From NCBI GenBank assembly GCA_914767715.1, contig OU612070.1, forward strand, positions 22,804,025 to 22,868,024: a DNA stretch of 64,000 nt, in the 5' to 3' direction. The DNA is from Membranipora membranacea. Its lineage: Eukaryota; Bryozoa; Gymnolaemata; Cheilostomatida; Membraniporidae. Below, piece by piece: positions 36,772 to 48,100 of this stretch. Made by a program: the position numbers and the translations under genes. The notes beneath the pieces are model-generated. The model searched no databases, was not told where the DNA came from, and worked only from the letters and a program-made list of their open reading frames with translations. The first letter of the stretch is position 1. The number at the start of each line of letters is the position of its first letter.

Positions 36772-39700
36772 CATATATATCTTATATATGTTTAAGATAT
36801 ATCTGATATATAATATATCTATAGCATATCTGATATATATCTGATATCTATCCGTCATATATATATATATATAGCATATCGTATCCTTTCCCATGATGCA
36901 ACCTTTTGATACCAAATTAGTAGAGGGCTCACAGTCAAAACTAACATTGAGTGGGTGCTCGACTTGATATTGCTGGTATCTATCAGCTTAAATCAGAATT
37001 TAGGATTGTGTTTGATATAACACCGAAAATGTGGATGACAGATTGTTCACATTTCAGTTGTCCAAAAGCTATTGGAGTTGTCCTCCGTAAATGTATGGTA
37101 GGACAACTTTTTAATTTCAAATAATTTGGATCTGCACAGAGCAATGCATTGCATAAAGAAGACCTTCCTTGTTTAGATTATTGATATATTAACCGTATGG
37201 TACAACAATTAGGCCCGCCATATTACAAATAGCGTCATAATTTGATAAATGATAATAAAAATAAGTTATTTTTATTTACAGTATTACCCGTTGTATGTGA
37301 TGAGGTTATTTGGCCATATGCCTGGCATGCCAGGCTTTATACTATCGGCTATATTCAGTGGGACCCTCAGGTAAGGCCAATGGCACAGAGTCAATAGAAC
37401 ATTCATTGATAGGCACACAAAAACTGATTTCAAATCTATCTTTCAATTAAAAGTTCATAAATATATTACATATTACATATTTGTTCTGGTAGTGAATAAG
37501 TCTTTTGTCTGGAAACAAAGATAAAAGGATTATCTTAAAAAAAATTCTAATTGAATAAATTGAAAACGTATTGCAAACTAATAGGGTTCATGAAGGTATA
37601 AAAATACTAAGACGATAGGTAAAGCTAAGATTGGGTATAGCTTGTGCATGGTTTTTGCCATGAAAAAAGATATGGTATCCATGTTGGTCTCTTCTCCCTC
37701 AAAATAGGTCAATGGTAGAAAACTTGATAATGCTGATTTCTATTTTAGCACAATAAGCTCAATGATAAGTGGATGTGCGACTGTTCTTATGGCAGATGTG
37801 GTGAAGCCTCTCAGACCTAGAATGTCCGATACTAACGCCACCATTGTAACTAAAGTCCTCACTGTTGTGGTGGGAATTGTGTCCGTCATATTTGTGATAT
37901 TCGCTAAGAACTTTGGCTACACACTCATATCGGTGGGTATTTTATATTTACATCTAAATTTACAGCATCTTCGCTGCCGTGTACACAGTTTGTGACATCT
38001 AAGGTCAAATATCATTTCCTGCACAACGCCTAAGACTGCTATAAATAATCATTTGTAGTTTTTTTCCAAAAATCATTTCATGCACAACGCCTATGACTAC
38101 TATATATAATCACTTGTGGTTTTTTTCCACGTCTCTTACATAATGATTTTCTAGTTGGTAGTAGTCATGCTCGATCAGCTCAGGCCATCGTGCTAAGTTG
38201 ATTTTACCATCAGGTGATTTCTTATTTTTAGGTACTATTGACCATCGGTGGAGTTTTTGGAGGACCTATCTTTGCTGTATTCACAATGGGTATATTTTTA
38301 CCATTTGTGAGAGTTAAAGGCGCATTCATAGGATTTATTATTGGCGTGGGTAAGTAGATCATTTCTTGACGTAAAAGTATGTAGTAACCTTCATTATCAA
38401 TGCCATTCACATAACTCTTCCCGCAGCAAAACAGACGATACATCTCCAGGTGTGATCAGCTTGTTGGCAATACTATATACGGCGTCATTGACAGTTTTCT
38501 TCAATGTTGTGAAAGCAACAAATTACACTGATGTGTGTGCATCATCTTCAGAAGTTTCCTAGTGGCAAAGAACTTTGAGACACAAATAAAAGGATGGCCT
38601 GATGTCACAACATTGTGGTTTGATTTATATGTTGCAGATATCAATGTCAGTGAGCTTATACTAAAATTAAAACATCTTTCATTGAAACTCACATTGTTGT
38701 CTTCTCTTACTCCTTAGCGTATGCTGGATGGTTTGGCTTTGGAAACTTGATAAACAAGGCTTTTGTATACAGCTATCCAGTAACTACGGGTGGGTGCAAT
38801 GTTACCCTCAACAGCACAGTAAATATAAATCCTTATGCTAACATTAGCCTCCCAGTATACCATGAGGGTGACTATATTCCGACGGATCATTATAGGTGAG
38901 CACATATCATAAAATACTTGAACGCGTTTGGCGCTTCATCAAGTTTGCCTGCATTCGGGTTGGCTCCCCTCTTTTCCATACGCCGAACTGTTCTTGGGAA
39001 ACAATTCCGAACGCCAGCAAACTGAATCTAATGAAGCATTCTGAGACATAACATGTACAATCAATTGAACATTTTGTTTTTAATCTTTTTGAATATATCT
39101 GTGCCTAATTTGAATTTAAACTTGTTACATCCATACCCTTCTCTAGCTTGTGCCCTCTGTCTGGTAAGTGGTAATTAGTTAACCTTTGAGCTCCATCAGG
39201 CGATCGCTATCATTCTCATTCTGGATATTTCAGAAAAGGGGTAGATGCACTTTATGACATCTCTTATCAGTGGGTTATGTGTGGAGCTGTCCTGGTTACA
39301 TCACTCATCGCTATAACAGTCAGTCTCGTGTTCGGTAAGTGCTTCTGGTAAAATCAGACACCGTCCTATCAGCACATGTTAACAATCCCCAATCCCTTCT
39401 GGGTCTGGCCGCATACAGATCCAAATCAGAAAATCAAAGTTTACCCAAGGATGATGCATTACTTTCAAATCATCAAATGATTACTAATTATGAATAAGTA
39501 CAAAATGAATTCTCCAACCCTAATATGTAGAGGGTCCAGCTTATCTTTACATGAACATTCCAATTGAAATTATAGTCCGGTCAACTTTTTTCCTTTCAGT
39601 GCTGTTTGTGAACACCTTTTATCTATATTACAATTTCAGAGAGGAAAAATAGAGTAAAATTGGATTATTTATTGTTTGCTCCTGGCGTTGTCGACATGTT

Positions 39701-40221
39701 CCCCAAGTCTTGGCAGGACATGATAGATTTTGATACAAACAACGAGATTAATCTATCTACTAAAAGTACTGCTGACCGCCAGAGCAGTACAAGCGAGGGC
39801 GATAGTGGAGAGAGTCAACAAGATAAGGACTCGTCCATCGGAGAAAAGGTTATTATACGGCCGTCAATATGTTGTTTGTGGTTGAAAGTTTTTAGAACCT
39901 AATAAAGTTCCCTCCAGCTGCCACTCTATATCCCTAAATAATGTTATAAAATAAACAAAAGGATCTATGTTTTTGGATCATCACATTTATCTGTCTTTTC
40001 TTTTTGCCCAAATTCACTGTTTGCAAATTCTAATTATTTGGAAAATTCATAGTTTTCTGGTTGATTCTGTAGCTAAGAAGAAATTGTCCTCTTCTTACAC
40101 AAGAGCATATAACTACGAACATATTATGAAGTTAATGTACATGATCTTCTTACAGGGCCATGAGAACAAAGAAGCATATCTGGAAAATGAGGACCTAGAA
40201 GAAGAACATAAAGGATTATAG
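26544..40221 (+). CDS. SLC5-family sodium-coupled solute symporter (monocarboxylate-transporter-like), paralog 2
   Basis: Fifteen coding exons give 639 aa: 26544-26734, 27437-27596, 29707-29772, 32864-32915, 33692-33759, 35286-35440, 35855-36007, 36458-36587, 37282-37370, 37749-37932, 38232-38349, 38718-38895, 39234-39334, 39640-39848 and 40156-40221. Nine exons match the first paralog exactly in length (160, 66, 52, 68, 153, 130, 89, 184, 118; exon 13 too at 101), and every intron phase is the same. Exon 2 is identical at 30 of 53 residues. Motifs include PGEVYAFGT, GGMKAVLWTDTMQ, SGTLSTISSMISG and AKNFGYTLIS. The loop in exon 12 has several sequons (NVT, NST, NIS). The C-terminal tail is longer and richer in Ser and acidic residues. 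Intron 14 has a weak donor (AAG|gttatt). The transported substrate is unknown. Confidence 0.93.
28184..28483 (-). other. Unidentified 99-codon open frame in intron 2 of SLC5 paralog 2
   Basis: A minus-strand frame reads KIFGGRRTIVFGRSHIRPM and later KLMAPQQKLLGAWQDGL. The composition is protein-like and basic, but I recognise no family and see no convincing splice signals. It may be a fragment of a mobile element or a retrocopy, or it may be chance. Confidence 0.2.
29820..30116 (-). other. Unidentified 98-codon open frame in intron 3 of SLC5 paralog 2
   Basis: A minus-strand frame contains ECVHLFTTVILGRFKCVFSQ and LAGRLSKLTSFDQLAGVRTT. No known motif is visible. Intron 3 (29773-32863) is otherwise non-coding, with an 18-base G run at about 30380-30397. 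Confidence 0.15.
36110..36215. repeat. Inverted repeat in intron 7 of SLC5 paralog 2
   Basis: ATGGTAGGGTTTTA-AGCC-TAAAACCCTACCAT (36163-36194) is a perfect 14-bp stem with a 4-base loop. It extends outward through AAGGAACCTTTTTTA and AAAAAAAGTTCCT. It resembles a small MITE and encodes nothing. Confidence 0.7.
36705..36876. repeat. (TA)n-rich microsatellite
   Basis: Long TA dinucleotide runs interspersed with CATACA and CTGATATC lie in intron 8 of SLC5 paralog 2. The overlapping open frames of Tyr and Ile residues on both strands are artefacts of the repeat. Confidence 0.9.
38011..38131. repeat. Two 61-bp tandem units in intron 10
   Basis: ATCATTTC-TGCACAACGCCTA-GACT...GTTTTTTTCCA occurs at 38011-38071 and again at 38072-38131 with a few substitutions. 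It is a simple local duplication. Confidence 0.75.
38930..39050. repeat. Palindromic element related to the short MITE family
   Basis: GCTTCATCAAGTTTGCCTGC with CATTCGGGTTGGCTCCCC pairs with a diverged inverse arm ending CAGCAAACTGAATC, TAATGAAGC. Arms are about 40 bp. TTTGCCTGCATTC and GGCTCCC match the ends of the elements at 4394 and 42623. It sits in intron 12 of SLC5 paralog 2. Confidence 0.45.
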
Positions 40222-41362
40222 GCTGTCAACTGGAGCATCCAACCCACCACAAACTTCACAAATCAGGAATTTAAAACAAACACTATCTTTAAAGCCACCA
40301 GAAATCTCTAGTCATCAATCATAGAGTTGGGCATCCAACTCTGTGCTTCAATCAATACAACTACGGACTTGGTTTGCCTCGAGGAGCTGCCCAGGAATAA
40401 TAGACAACAATATTCATTTTTGACTGTGTGCCATTGTATCAGAACTATATTGTGTATGCTCTATCAACATGTGTGCAGAGCACCCTGAGCTCAGCAGATT
40501 TAACTCAGTAGCATGCTACTTAAATTCAAATTGTGATCAGCTTTGATAACAACCACAGCAATAACTTCAAATCCTATTAGTTTAGAGTTACCAATTCAAA
40601 GAAGAGTGATAAATTCGAGCTCTGATTGTCATAGTCAAAATATGCTAGCGATTGTAAGGTATTATATAGACTTTAACTTTTAACATATCATCATTTGTAA
40701 AACAAATACCGTATTCTTGATTCTCTATAAATATCATTATTGTATCGCGCATTTATTTTTTATACCGATTATATTGAACCACTCAATTTCAAGCTAAGCT
40801 TTCCTTTGTAACAAGCTTTGTAGATATATGCTTACCGACCAAGTCAGAGCCTGCTAGCCACTTCTAGATTAGTTAGATTTTATAAAATAATACTAACTTC
40901 TCACGAATCTGCCCAACAACCCAGTATTTTATGTTTTTGTTTATTTTTCATATCAAATAATATAGTTGGTAGTATGCAATTTGAAGAATATCCATTGCTT
41001 CATTACCTTTGTGATAAAATCGTTATGGTTATGGCCGGATAAAATTTGACTGATTGCATATGGATTTCATTTCAAGGCAGGTCTCATGACACCTACAGCT
41101 GAGATTTAAGATGGCAAAAAAATATTGCAGATCTCAGGATGTCAAATTAGAGAAATGTATTAGCGATTACCATGTCAATGCTTGCTAAGGTTCTGATACT
41201 TGCCAAAAAAACATTACATTTCTGCTACAACTAGAGACAATTGCAAGGCATACAGTTTTCAGTACAAAATGTGCACTTTGCAATACAAAAATATGCATCT
41301 GTATAATGTATATTCTAGTATAGCTAAAAACCATGTCAAATCCCAAAGTATCCCACATAATT
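40222..41362. other. Shared 3' region of the convergent SLC5 and sulfotransferase genes
   Basis: No coding exon. It should hold the 3'UTRs of both genes. TTTATT at about 40752-40757 and 40940-40945 are AATAAA on the minus strand and could end the sulfotransferase transcript. No clear plus-strand AATAAA was seen close to the SLC5 stop. Confidence 0.35.
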
Positions 41363-42960
41363 CTACAAGACAGTAACACTACTCATGTCGCCTACACCCA
41401 TCTCTCTGAGTAATATATTGCATCGCGCCATACATTGATCAGTCATTATCCAGGAATCATGGCCGACTCTGTTTTTCCTACTAAAGAACATCCCTTCCTG
41501 ACTGTCTAATCCCATAGATTTCAGTCCAACTTCAACGAGCTCGCTTTGAATATTCAGGTACTCGAAGACATCCCTGATAGTATTCTTAGCATCATTGCAG
41601 ATATCATCATACTTGATGCATTTGATTTGAATGCCATCCTTTTTGAATTCTCGAAACATTCTGATTTTTGTAGCCCAAAACAGCACTATCCACTCTAGTG
41701 CATTGGGTTGGATGTCAGATGCAGTAACTGCCCTCGCACACAAGGTTGGGTTGTAACCATTTGTGTAGACGAGTCTTCCGAAGCGAGAATCTCCACCAAG
41801 CGTTGCATCTGAGATATCATCGTAGATGTGTTTGACATAGTTTAGAAATCTTGGAAGTTTGCCAAAGGCTTTGTAGAAGGACATAGCATTTGGCAAGACA
41901 TCTCTGTAGGCGAAGAGAATCTTGTGATTGGGGTATCTCTTCTGTATAATAGGGATCATTTGATCACTCATTGAGCCATGCTCTTTCCAAAAAACGTGAT
42001 TTTTCTTTGGTATCAACCTTAGATGCATTTTGATTATAGCAACTACCCATTCCTCATACTCAGCTGATTTAAATAATAGTTCCAGGTTAGTTTCGGTTCT
42101 CCCATTCATGACGTTATAGAACATTGTCTGTGGTTCAGAAAGGACTGACCAATTTGGTAAAGAATTGAAGATCTGTGACCAAACTGTTGACCCACAGCGA
42201 ATGGTGTGAAACATCCATACCACTTCTCTCTTGTCGTCCTCAAGATCATCAAGCATCTTCTGAAAGTCTCTACGCTGAACTACTAGTATCCTTTGTACGC
42301 TAGCAGTTTGAGCCATGTAAAATATCGGATATTTCCTTAGGTTTAGAATGTCAAGAGTCGGATCCACCTCAACAAACTTGGCGACATCTCTTTCTACAGA
42401 GAGCAGGTGCACATTTGGTTTGAGCACTTGATCTGGAGATATAAAGCTCTCATGCCATGTGAGGAAGGAATATCGAGCTGCCTGCACAGTGTATGGTAGA
42501 GTATACAGGTTTCTCAGGACTTGTACAGTAAGCTTCCGTTCTTTCCCAGTTTGTATAAGTTTCTGCTTGTGACCCACTCCTGCAAATTATACCCATAATC
42601 ATAGTCATGTCCGGTGCTTACTAGATTAAGTTTAATTGTCTGAATTCCAGTTGCTCCCTTCCACTGGTCACACCGCGGATGACCAGTGGATTGGGAGCAA
42701 CTCGGAATGCAGGCAAACGGACCAAACTTGGTCTATGTGCTTACATCAAAGAAGGTCGATAGGCTTCTCATTACAAAACAAAGTGGTATCAAATCACGTC
42801 CCCAAAGATAAGAAGATAATTGTTGCGTCATATCAAGGTTCTTACCATTCAGTGTCCAAATGAGCCTCAGTAAGAACTGCCACAGTTTCCCAAACAGCAC
42901 AACAATATCAATCCACAGGAGGAAAGCAGTGGTTCTGAAGCCTTCCGTGTCCCGTGTCAT
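41363..42960 (-). CDS. Type II membrane sulfotransferase (PAPS-dependent, carbohydrate-sulfotransferase-like)
   Basis: Two coding exons, 42960-42846 and 42579-41363, join at phase 1 to give 443 aa. The donor is AATG|gtaaga and the acceptor is ttgcag|GA. Residues about 12-36 are hydrophobic (TTAFLLWIDIVVLFGKLW...) after a short N-terminus, as in a Golgi type II signal anchor. The lumenal part has a 5'-phosphosulfate loop, WMFHTIRCGSTVWSQIF, near residues 160-176. It also has a 3'-phosphate-binding segment, FAYRDVLPNAMSFYKAF, near 261-277. This family moves sulfate from PAPS to sugar or other hydroxyl acceptors. The acceptor here is not predictable. An in-frame upstream ATG (43059) could add 33 residues; I preferred the start that leaves the anchor near the N-terminus. 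The single intron holds a MITE. The gene is convergent with the SLC5 gene. Confidence 0.8.
42623..42733. mobile_element. Short palindromic element (MITE-like), copy 2
   Basis: The arms CAGTTGCTCCCTTCCACTGG and its inverse around CCACTGGTCA-CACCGCGGA-TGACCAGTGG are followed by ATTGGGAGCAACTCGGAATG and CAGGCAAACGGACCAAACTT. It closely matches copy 1 at 4394-4513. It lies in the sulfotransferase intron. Confidence 0.7.
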
Positions 42961-45192
42961 CTTTCCCTTCTGAATGTCAAAATAAACTACTCTGGTTGTA
43001 TCACACAATTCAAATACATAGAATAAGTTTGAAGCCCAGTGTTTTTGCAGAGCTTGCACGCTTATATGAAATTGCTACTGATAAAAGTAGGATGCATACA
43101 GTGAGATGTACTTTATCGACCTAGCATAGTATAGTATAGTTCAGGTGATCAATGTAATGCCCTTATCTGTCACTGTTCAAACATTCAATTAGTTGCTGGT
43201 ATGTTAACAACACACTTGCACAATTCTGATGCATAATATGAAGGAACTGATCAGATCTGCTTTTCAAATTACTGCATAACACTGTGCACATTACAATTGA
43301 GTTAGTTAATGCGCTCAAGCTGTGTCGATATAGCTGGTTGTTGTAATTCAAAGTGGAGAACCATAGCTGAGCCTCAGAAGCTGATGCGGAAAAGAAAGGC
43401 AAAAATCTCATCCTTTTAAGAAGTTGGTGTCAACTTTTTCCAGGATATCCCTGACCCTTTGAGAGTGGTCAAATGTAATATCTGTCACCCCTCCGAAGCT
43501 GAATGTTTGTCTACACGCAAATATAATCAGTGATATAAATGATGATGCATAGTTATCAGTACAACAATATAAAATAAGTTAACAGAAGCCCGGTGTTATA
43601 ATCAAAACACCAGTTAAATTCTCAATAGCAAGTGGTATTTTTAGTATTCAGACTCTTAACCTTTATCTTAATCTAGGTCAACCGTTGAATCTAAATATTG
43701 TGAAGGTGATACTAATGCTCAGCGTAACCAAAAGAAGAATGAGTTCTCCAGCTGAATTATAAAAACACATAACAGGAATAATTTTAATTTCAAATCTTCA
43801 CTTCCACTCCTTGTAAAAACAATGTAGGGAGGGTCAATGGTACCATGGATGTTTGCTGAGTTCAAAAAAGGAGTACTCCTTGGTTCAAATTAGATTGCAA
43901 GCAACTAAACACAGACGAGGGATAAGGTAGGTTTAGAGATTGTACAGTACAATGCTGCAACTTAACAGATATTCATTATATATTACTGAGGATATTATCA
44001 GGATAAACAACAAGATAAACCCGGTTTTAACATGTTTTAACATAACTAATAAAATTTGGTTATTTTGTTTAGAGTTCTCCCACCAATCTTGTAAAGTGTA
44101 CAACTACTAAAAACACTAATCTCAACTTTAAGCCAATCACAGTGTCCAATACAAGGAGTGAGTTTTGTTCGATCCCATTTTGATTGTTTATCATTGCTTC
44201 CGATTTGAAAATTACTTTTTTTGTTCTCTGAAAATGCTGCTGCTTCAGGCAATGTTGGATCACTTGAAACCAAGAGTGTGGCAAGAATATGGCTTTCAAA
44301 TGCATACTCAATTATAAGTCAGGCTAAATACGCTGTGTTAATGTGTGGCAAAGAAAGTTGAAACAGCATAAACATACATTCATTTTCACCTATCCCTTGA
44401 TTGAATAAGACTCAGACTGCCCTGCTGTTACGTGTTACTGTTAGCGTTAGTGCTGTATGTAATGGAACTGGCCAACTAATGATTGGCTCACTAGGCTACA
44501 GACCAATGCGTAACAGGGTTACTTGTTGCAACAAAAGTCGTTGAATTAGTTAGAAGAACCAAAAGGAGACCACAGAAGGCTCCCTACCTCTTAAGATTGG
44601 GAGAGAGAGAGTACATTAAAATATATGAAAGACTGATCTTCTCACCCTATAATAGTACATACTTACATTCATCACCCATTTACCCACCCCTTGGAAAATG
44701 GAGAAAACGGGGGAAGGGATATAGCGTGTGTGTCCAAACATCCGGTCCACCGCCTAACTGGTGTCCCTGGAGCTGCAAGATCTGGCTTGTGTTCAAACAT
44801 TGTCAAACTGCCAAGTTCTAGTGGTCTGGACTTTATTCAACTCTGTGATTCAAAATGCTAGTATTCTACCTTTATTAATGTTCAGTTCTAAAAGGACACC
44901 TTGGCCAGTCATTGACAACGGGTGCATGAAAACTCATAGGCAGAATTGAGACCTTGTAAAACGGTCTTGAGACGTTGCAAGACAGACACAAGCTGTATAT
45001 ATTGCTTTTCAGGCATTATAACTGTCATGCATGGCACAGATCCAATTAATACTGTGTTCTGTTTTGTATTATTCACTTATAGCCTACATTGTCACAGCTT
45101 GTCGAGACAGGAATATTCATCGGGGATAATAAACAATTAAATTTGGAGCAGTTTAAAGATCACTCACACTGACTTGTAAAAGCAGAGAAGAG
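42961..45192. other. Divergent intergenic region (sulfotransferase / RNA-binding gene)
   Basis: No supported exon. Overlapping minus-strand frames at 44046-44311 and the frames at 44597-45140 lack motifs and splice logic. The promoters of both neighbours should lie here, but no TATA box or other core element could be assigned. Confidence 0.35.
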
Positions 45193-48100
45193 ATGGCTGG
45201 TAATGCAGGGTATGTAGACACAAGGGTCGTTTGTTGATGGTGCCATTTGAAGTTTCCAGCACAGGGACATTGTTGTCAGTCCCATACCTGTGTGATATTA
45301 AAGTGTTGAGAGGCTACCACTGTGTTTATGTTTAGTGCACTTGATTTTTGATTGAGAAGTGTGAATCGGTCCTATCTATGCACTTATGAGTGAGCACAGT
45401 CAATCATGTTGTATTCTATCAGTGGGTTAAACAGAATTTTCAAATTATCACTGTGATCATAACACATTTCTTATATTGTTTTTGTCCAGAACAACGAAGC
45501 TTTTCGTTGGAAACCTTGCTCATGGCGAAACTAAAGACTATGAATTGAGGGAAGCTTTTGAAATGTATGGTATAGTCACAGAGTGTAGTGTTCTCTCTGA
45601 TTACGCCTTTGTGGTGAGTTGTTAAGATATAATCGATATTCACTTGGTACTGTAAGATATATCTCTTCAATTGATGACAAAAGGCAAAATAGTTATTTGT
45701 ATCTGCTTCACATCAATCTTTGATAGTATTGCTCAAGTATTTTATATGCATTACACTGTGACGAGAGATTGTTTAATGTGCGAGTCATAGTTTAAGTTTG
45801 ATCCAATTTTCCTTGATTTTGGACCGGCTCCCATTTTACTGGAAAATCGCTGCCAATTTAAGGAAGCAACCAAAAATGCAGGCTTATGGTATCAAACTTG
45901 AACTATGATATCAGCAGGTTTATAACTATGAGAGAGTTGTGCCTTCGGCTTCATTAACCTCTCAAGGATGTTATTTTTTGAGAAGATACATGAAAATAAA
46001 CTATGTGACCAATGCATTCAATCTCTAACATTCTAGTCGTTTTAAATCTAAAATTTAGGCTGGATACTATAGCCATATTCATTAATCCACCAGCAGTTGG
46101 TCCTTAGTTGGTTAAATAATATTTAATCATTTCCAGCATTTTGAGACACCCCAACAAGCTCAGCATGCTAAGGATCAGCTCAATGGTCGTATGTTCAAAG
46201 GGAGGCGACTCAAGGTAGACAAATCCACGACTGTAGTAAGAACAGATGCAAACAGGATCACTGGTGGAGATGTGAGTATCCTCTTATGCAACCATATGTG
46301 AGCAGTATCCCTTTAGTACACTGCATGATTTGTAGCACAAGAGCAATATCAATACACTCAAACTGTCTGTGGAAATTGTATTCTATTGAAGGTTCCACAG
46401 GGTACAATCTAACATCTTTTAGATGATGTATATAGCCTGTTTATGAATCTCCTGACATACCATTTTTTTGCAATGTTCATGCCATCCGATCAATGATACA
46501 TAAATGGAACTCCTTTGGAGTTTCAGCATGAAGTTATATTGGGAATATGTAAGACATACATATTACAACAAATGATGTGATTGCTACGTACAAATTTTGT
46601 AGAAACTCTTGATCCCAGCATTTGAAAAGAACAGAAAGCTGCTGCAGATATATATTATGTTTGTGTATATATTTATATGTAAATAGATAACTTTCTAATT
46701 TTTTTATACAAATTAGCCCAACTCTTTTTTGTTTTTACTGATTCAAAAAAGTGTTACACACCTCTTTCATTTCTCTCTAGGGTTGTTACATATGCCAGGA
46801 GACGGATCATTGGGCTAAGAACTGTCCCCAGCGGCCGTAAGTTTGCTGTTCTATTGTCATAGATAAATCAGCATACTGAACCAAGAACGTTTTCATTAGC
46901 GAACTAGCCGTACCAATACATTTTTTCTCTCATTGTCACCTAGATCTGCTGTCAACTGAGACCACTAGATCACTATGAAAATTCAGCAGTACCACTCCAG
47001 AAGCCATATATATTACTGAACAGTAGTACACAACATCTGCTTGCTGCTTTGTTGAAATGTGAATGACCAATATTAGTTTCAGATGGATGTTTATTAACAA
47101 GTCTTGACCATAAAAATAATGTTTGCTCCACAAACATAATATATATGTTTATGGTTTGCTCAGATGAATTTAAGCCACCCTTCCTGCTTTCTGCATCCCT
47201 CACCATTCAAAGCTGACCAGTAAAATTTAGGAACTCAAAATACGGGTTAAACTTGAGCTGCATGATACAAATTTATTTACTCTTATTCAGTGAAGGAGCA
47301 CCACCTCGGAGGACCAGACAAGACAGATTGGAGAAGAAAACATCTAACAAAAACATGTAAATAAAACTTTCAATTGAGTGTTTTAACCAAAGATATAAAA
47401 ACTTGCTTTTATATCTATGGTCTCAACTCATGAACCAGGGCATAGTTTCAATGGAGTTGGCAAAAGATTTATCAGGCAGGGAATGTTAGAGAATGCCAGT
47501 ACTTGTTCTCCTTGGTAAATGTTAATAATAAGGTACTCCTGGGTAAAAGACAATATTACCTTTGACATCAGTGTTTGGTTTTTCGTGCCCTTAAGGTAGG
47601 AAGTTCTCAAAGGATTGAAAAGAAAATCCTATAAAGATTTTGTTAATATTGAAATTTGCCAAAATTTGATCTGTGAATTCAATTTTTTAACAGTACCACT
47701 CGAACTTGTTTTTAATCGGAGAGGACATTAATAACTTGAATAATTGATTATATTAATGCTTAGCTATAACAACTGGCAACAAGGATAATTTCCTCATCCA
47801 TAATGATTATAAGTCAAGTTGTCTTATCTTTGAATTTTTCAGTGTGACGACTAAGCTATTTGTGGGGAATCTCATTCGCGGAACGTCTAATGAAGAGTTA
47901 AAAGGGATATTTGATCAGTTTGGATCAGTTACAGAATGTAGTGTCGTCTCAGACTATGCCTTTGTGGTGAGTAGTGCTAGCCTTTGGTTCCAGACTAAAA
48001 AGACTTGTTTAGATGTCTACAGATTGATGTATTACCAAAACCTTTTGCCAATGAAATATAATAATTTCTACCATATTTAGAATTTTCTCTGGTCTTTCAT

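Noticed and set aside
36618-36915. Tyr/Ile repeat proteins on both strands
   Set aside because: Artefacts of the TA microsatellite.
44597-45140. Three open frames in the divergent spacer
   Set aside because: They overlap one another in different frames, contain no motifs and have no supporting splice structure.
47844-48080. Independent start of a second RNA-binding gene at the RRM-B exon
   Set aside because: The apparent start is GTG just after a splice acceptor, and exon 5 joins it in the correct phase, so it is an internal exon.
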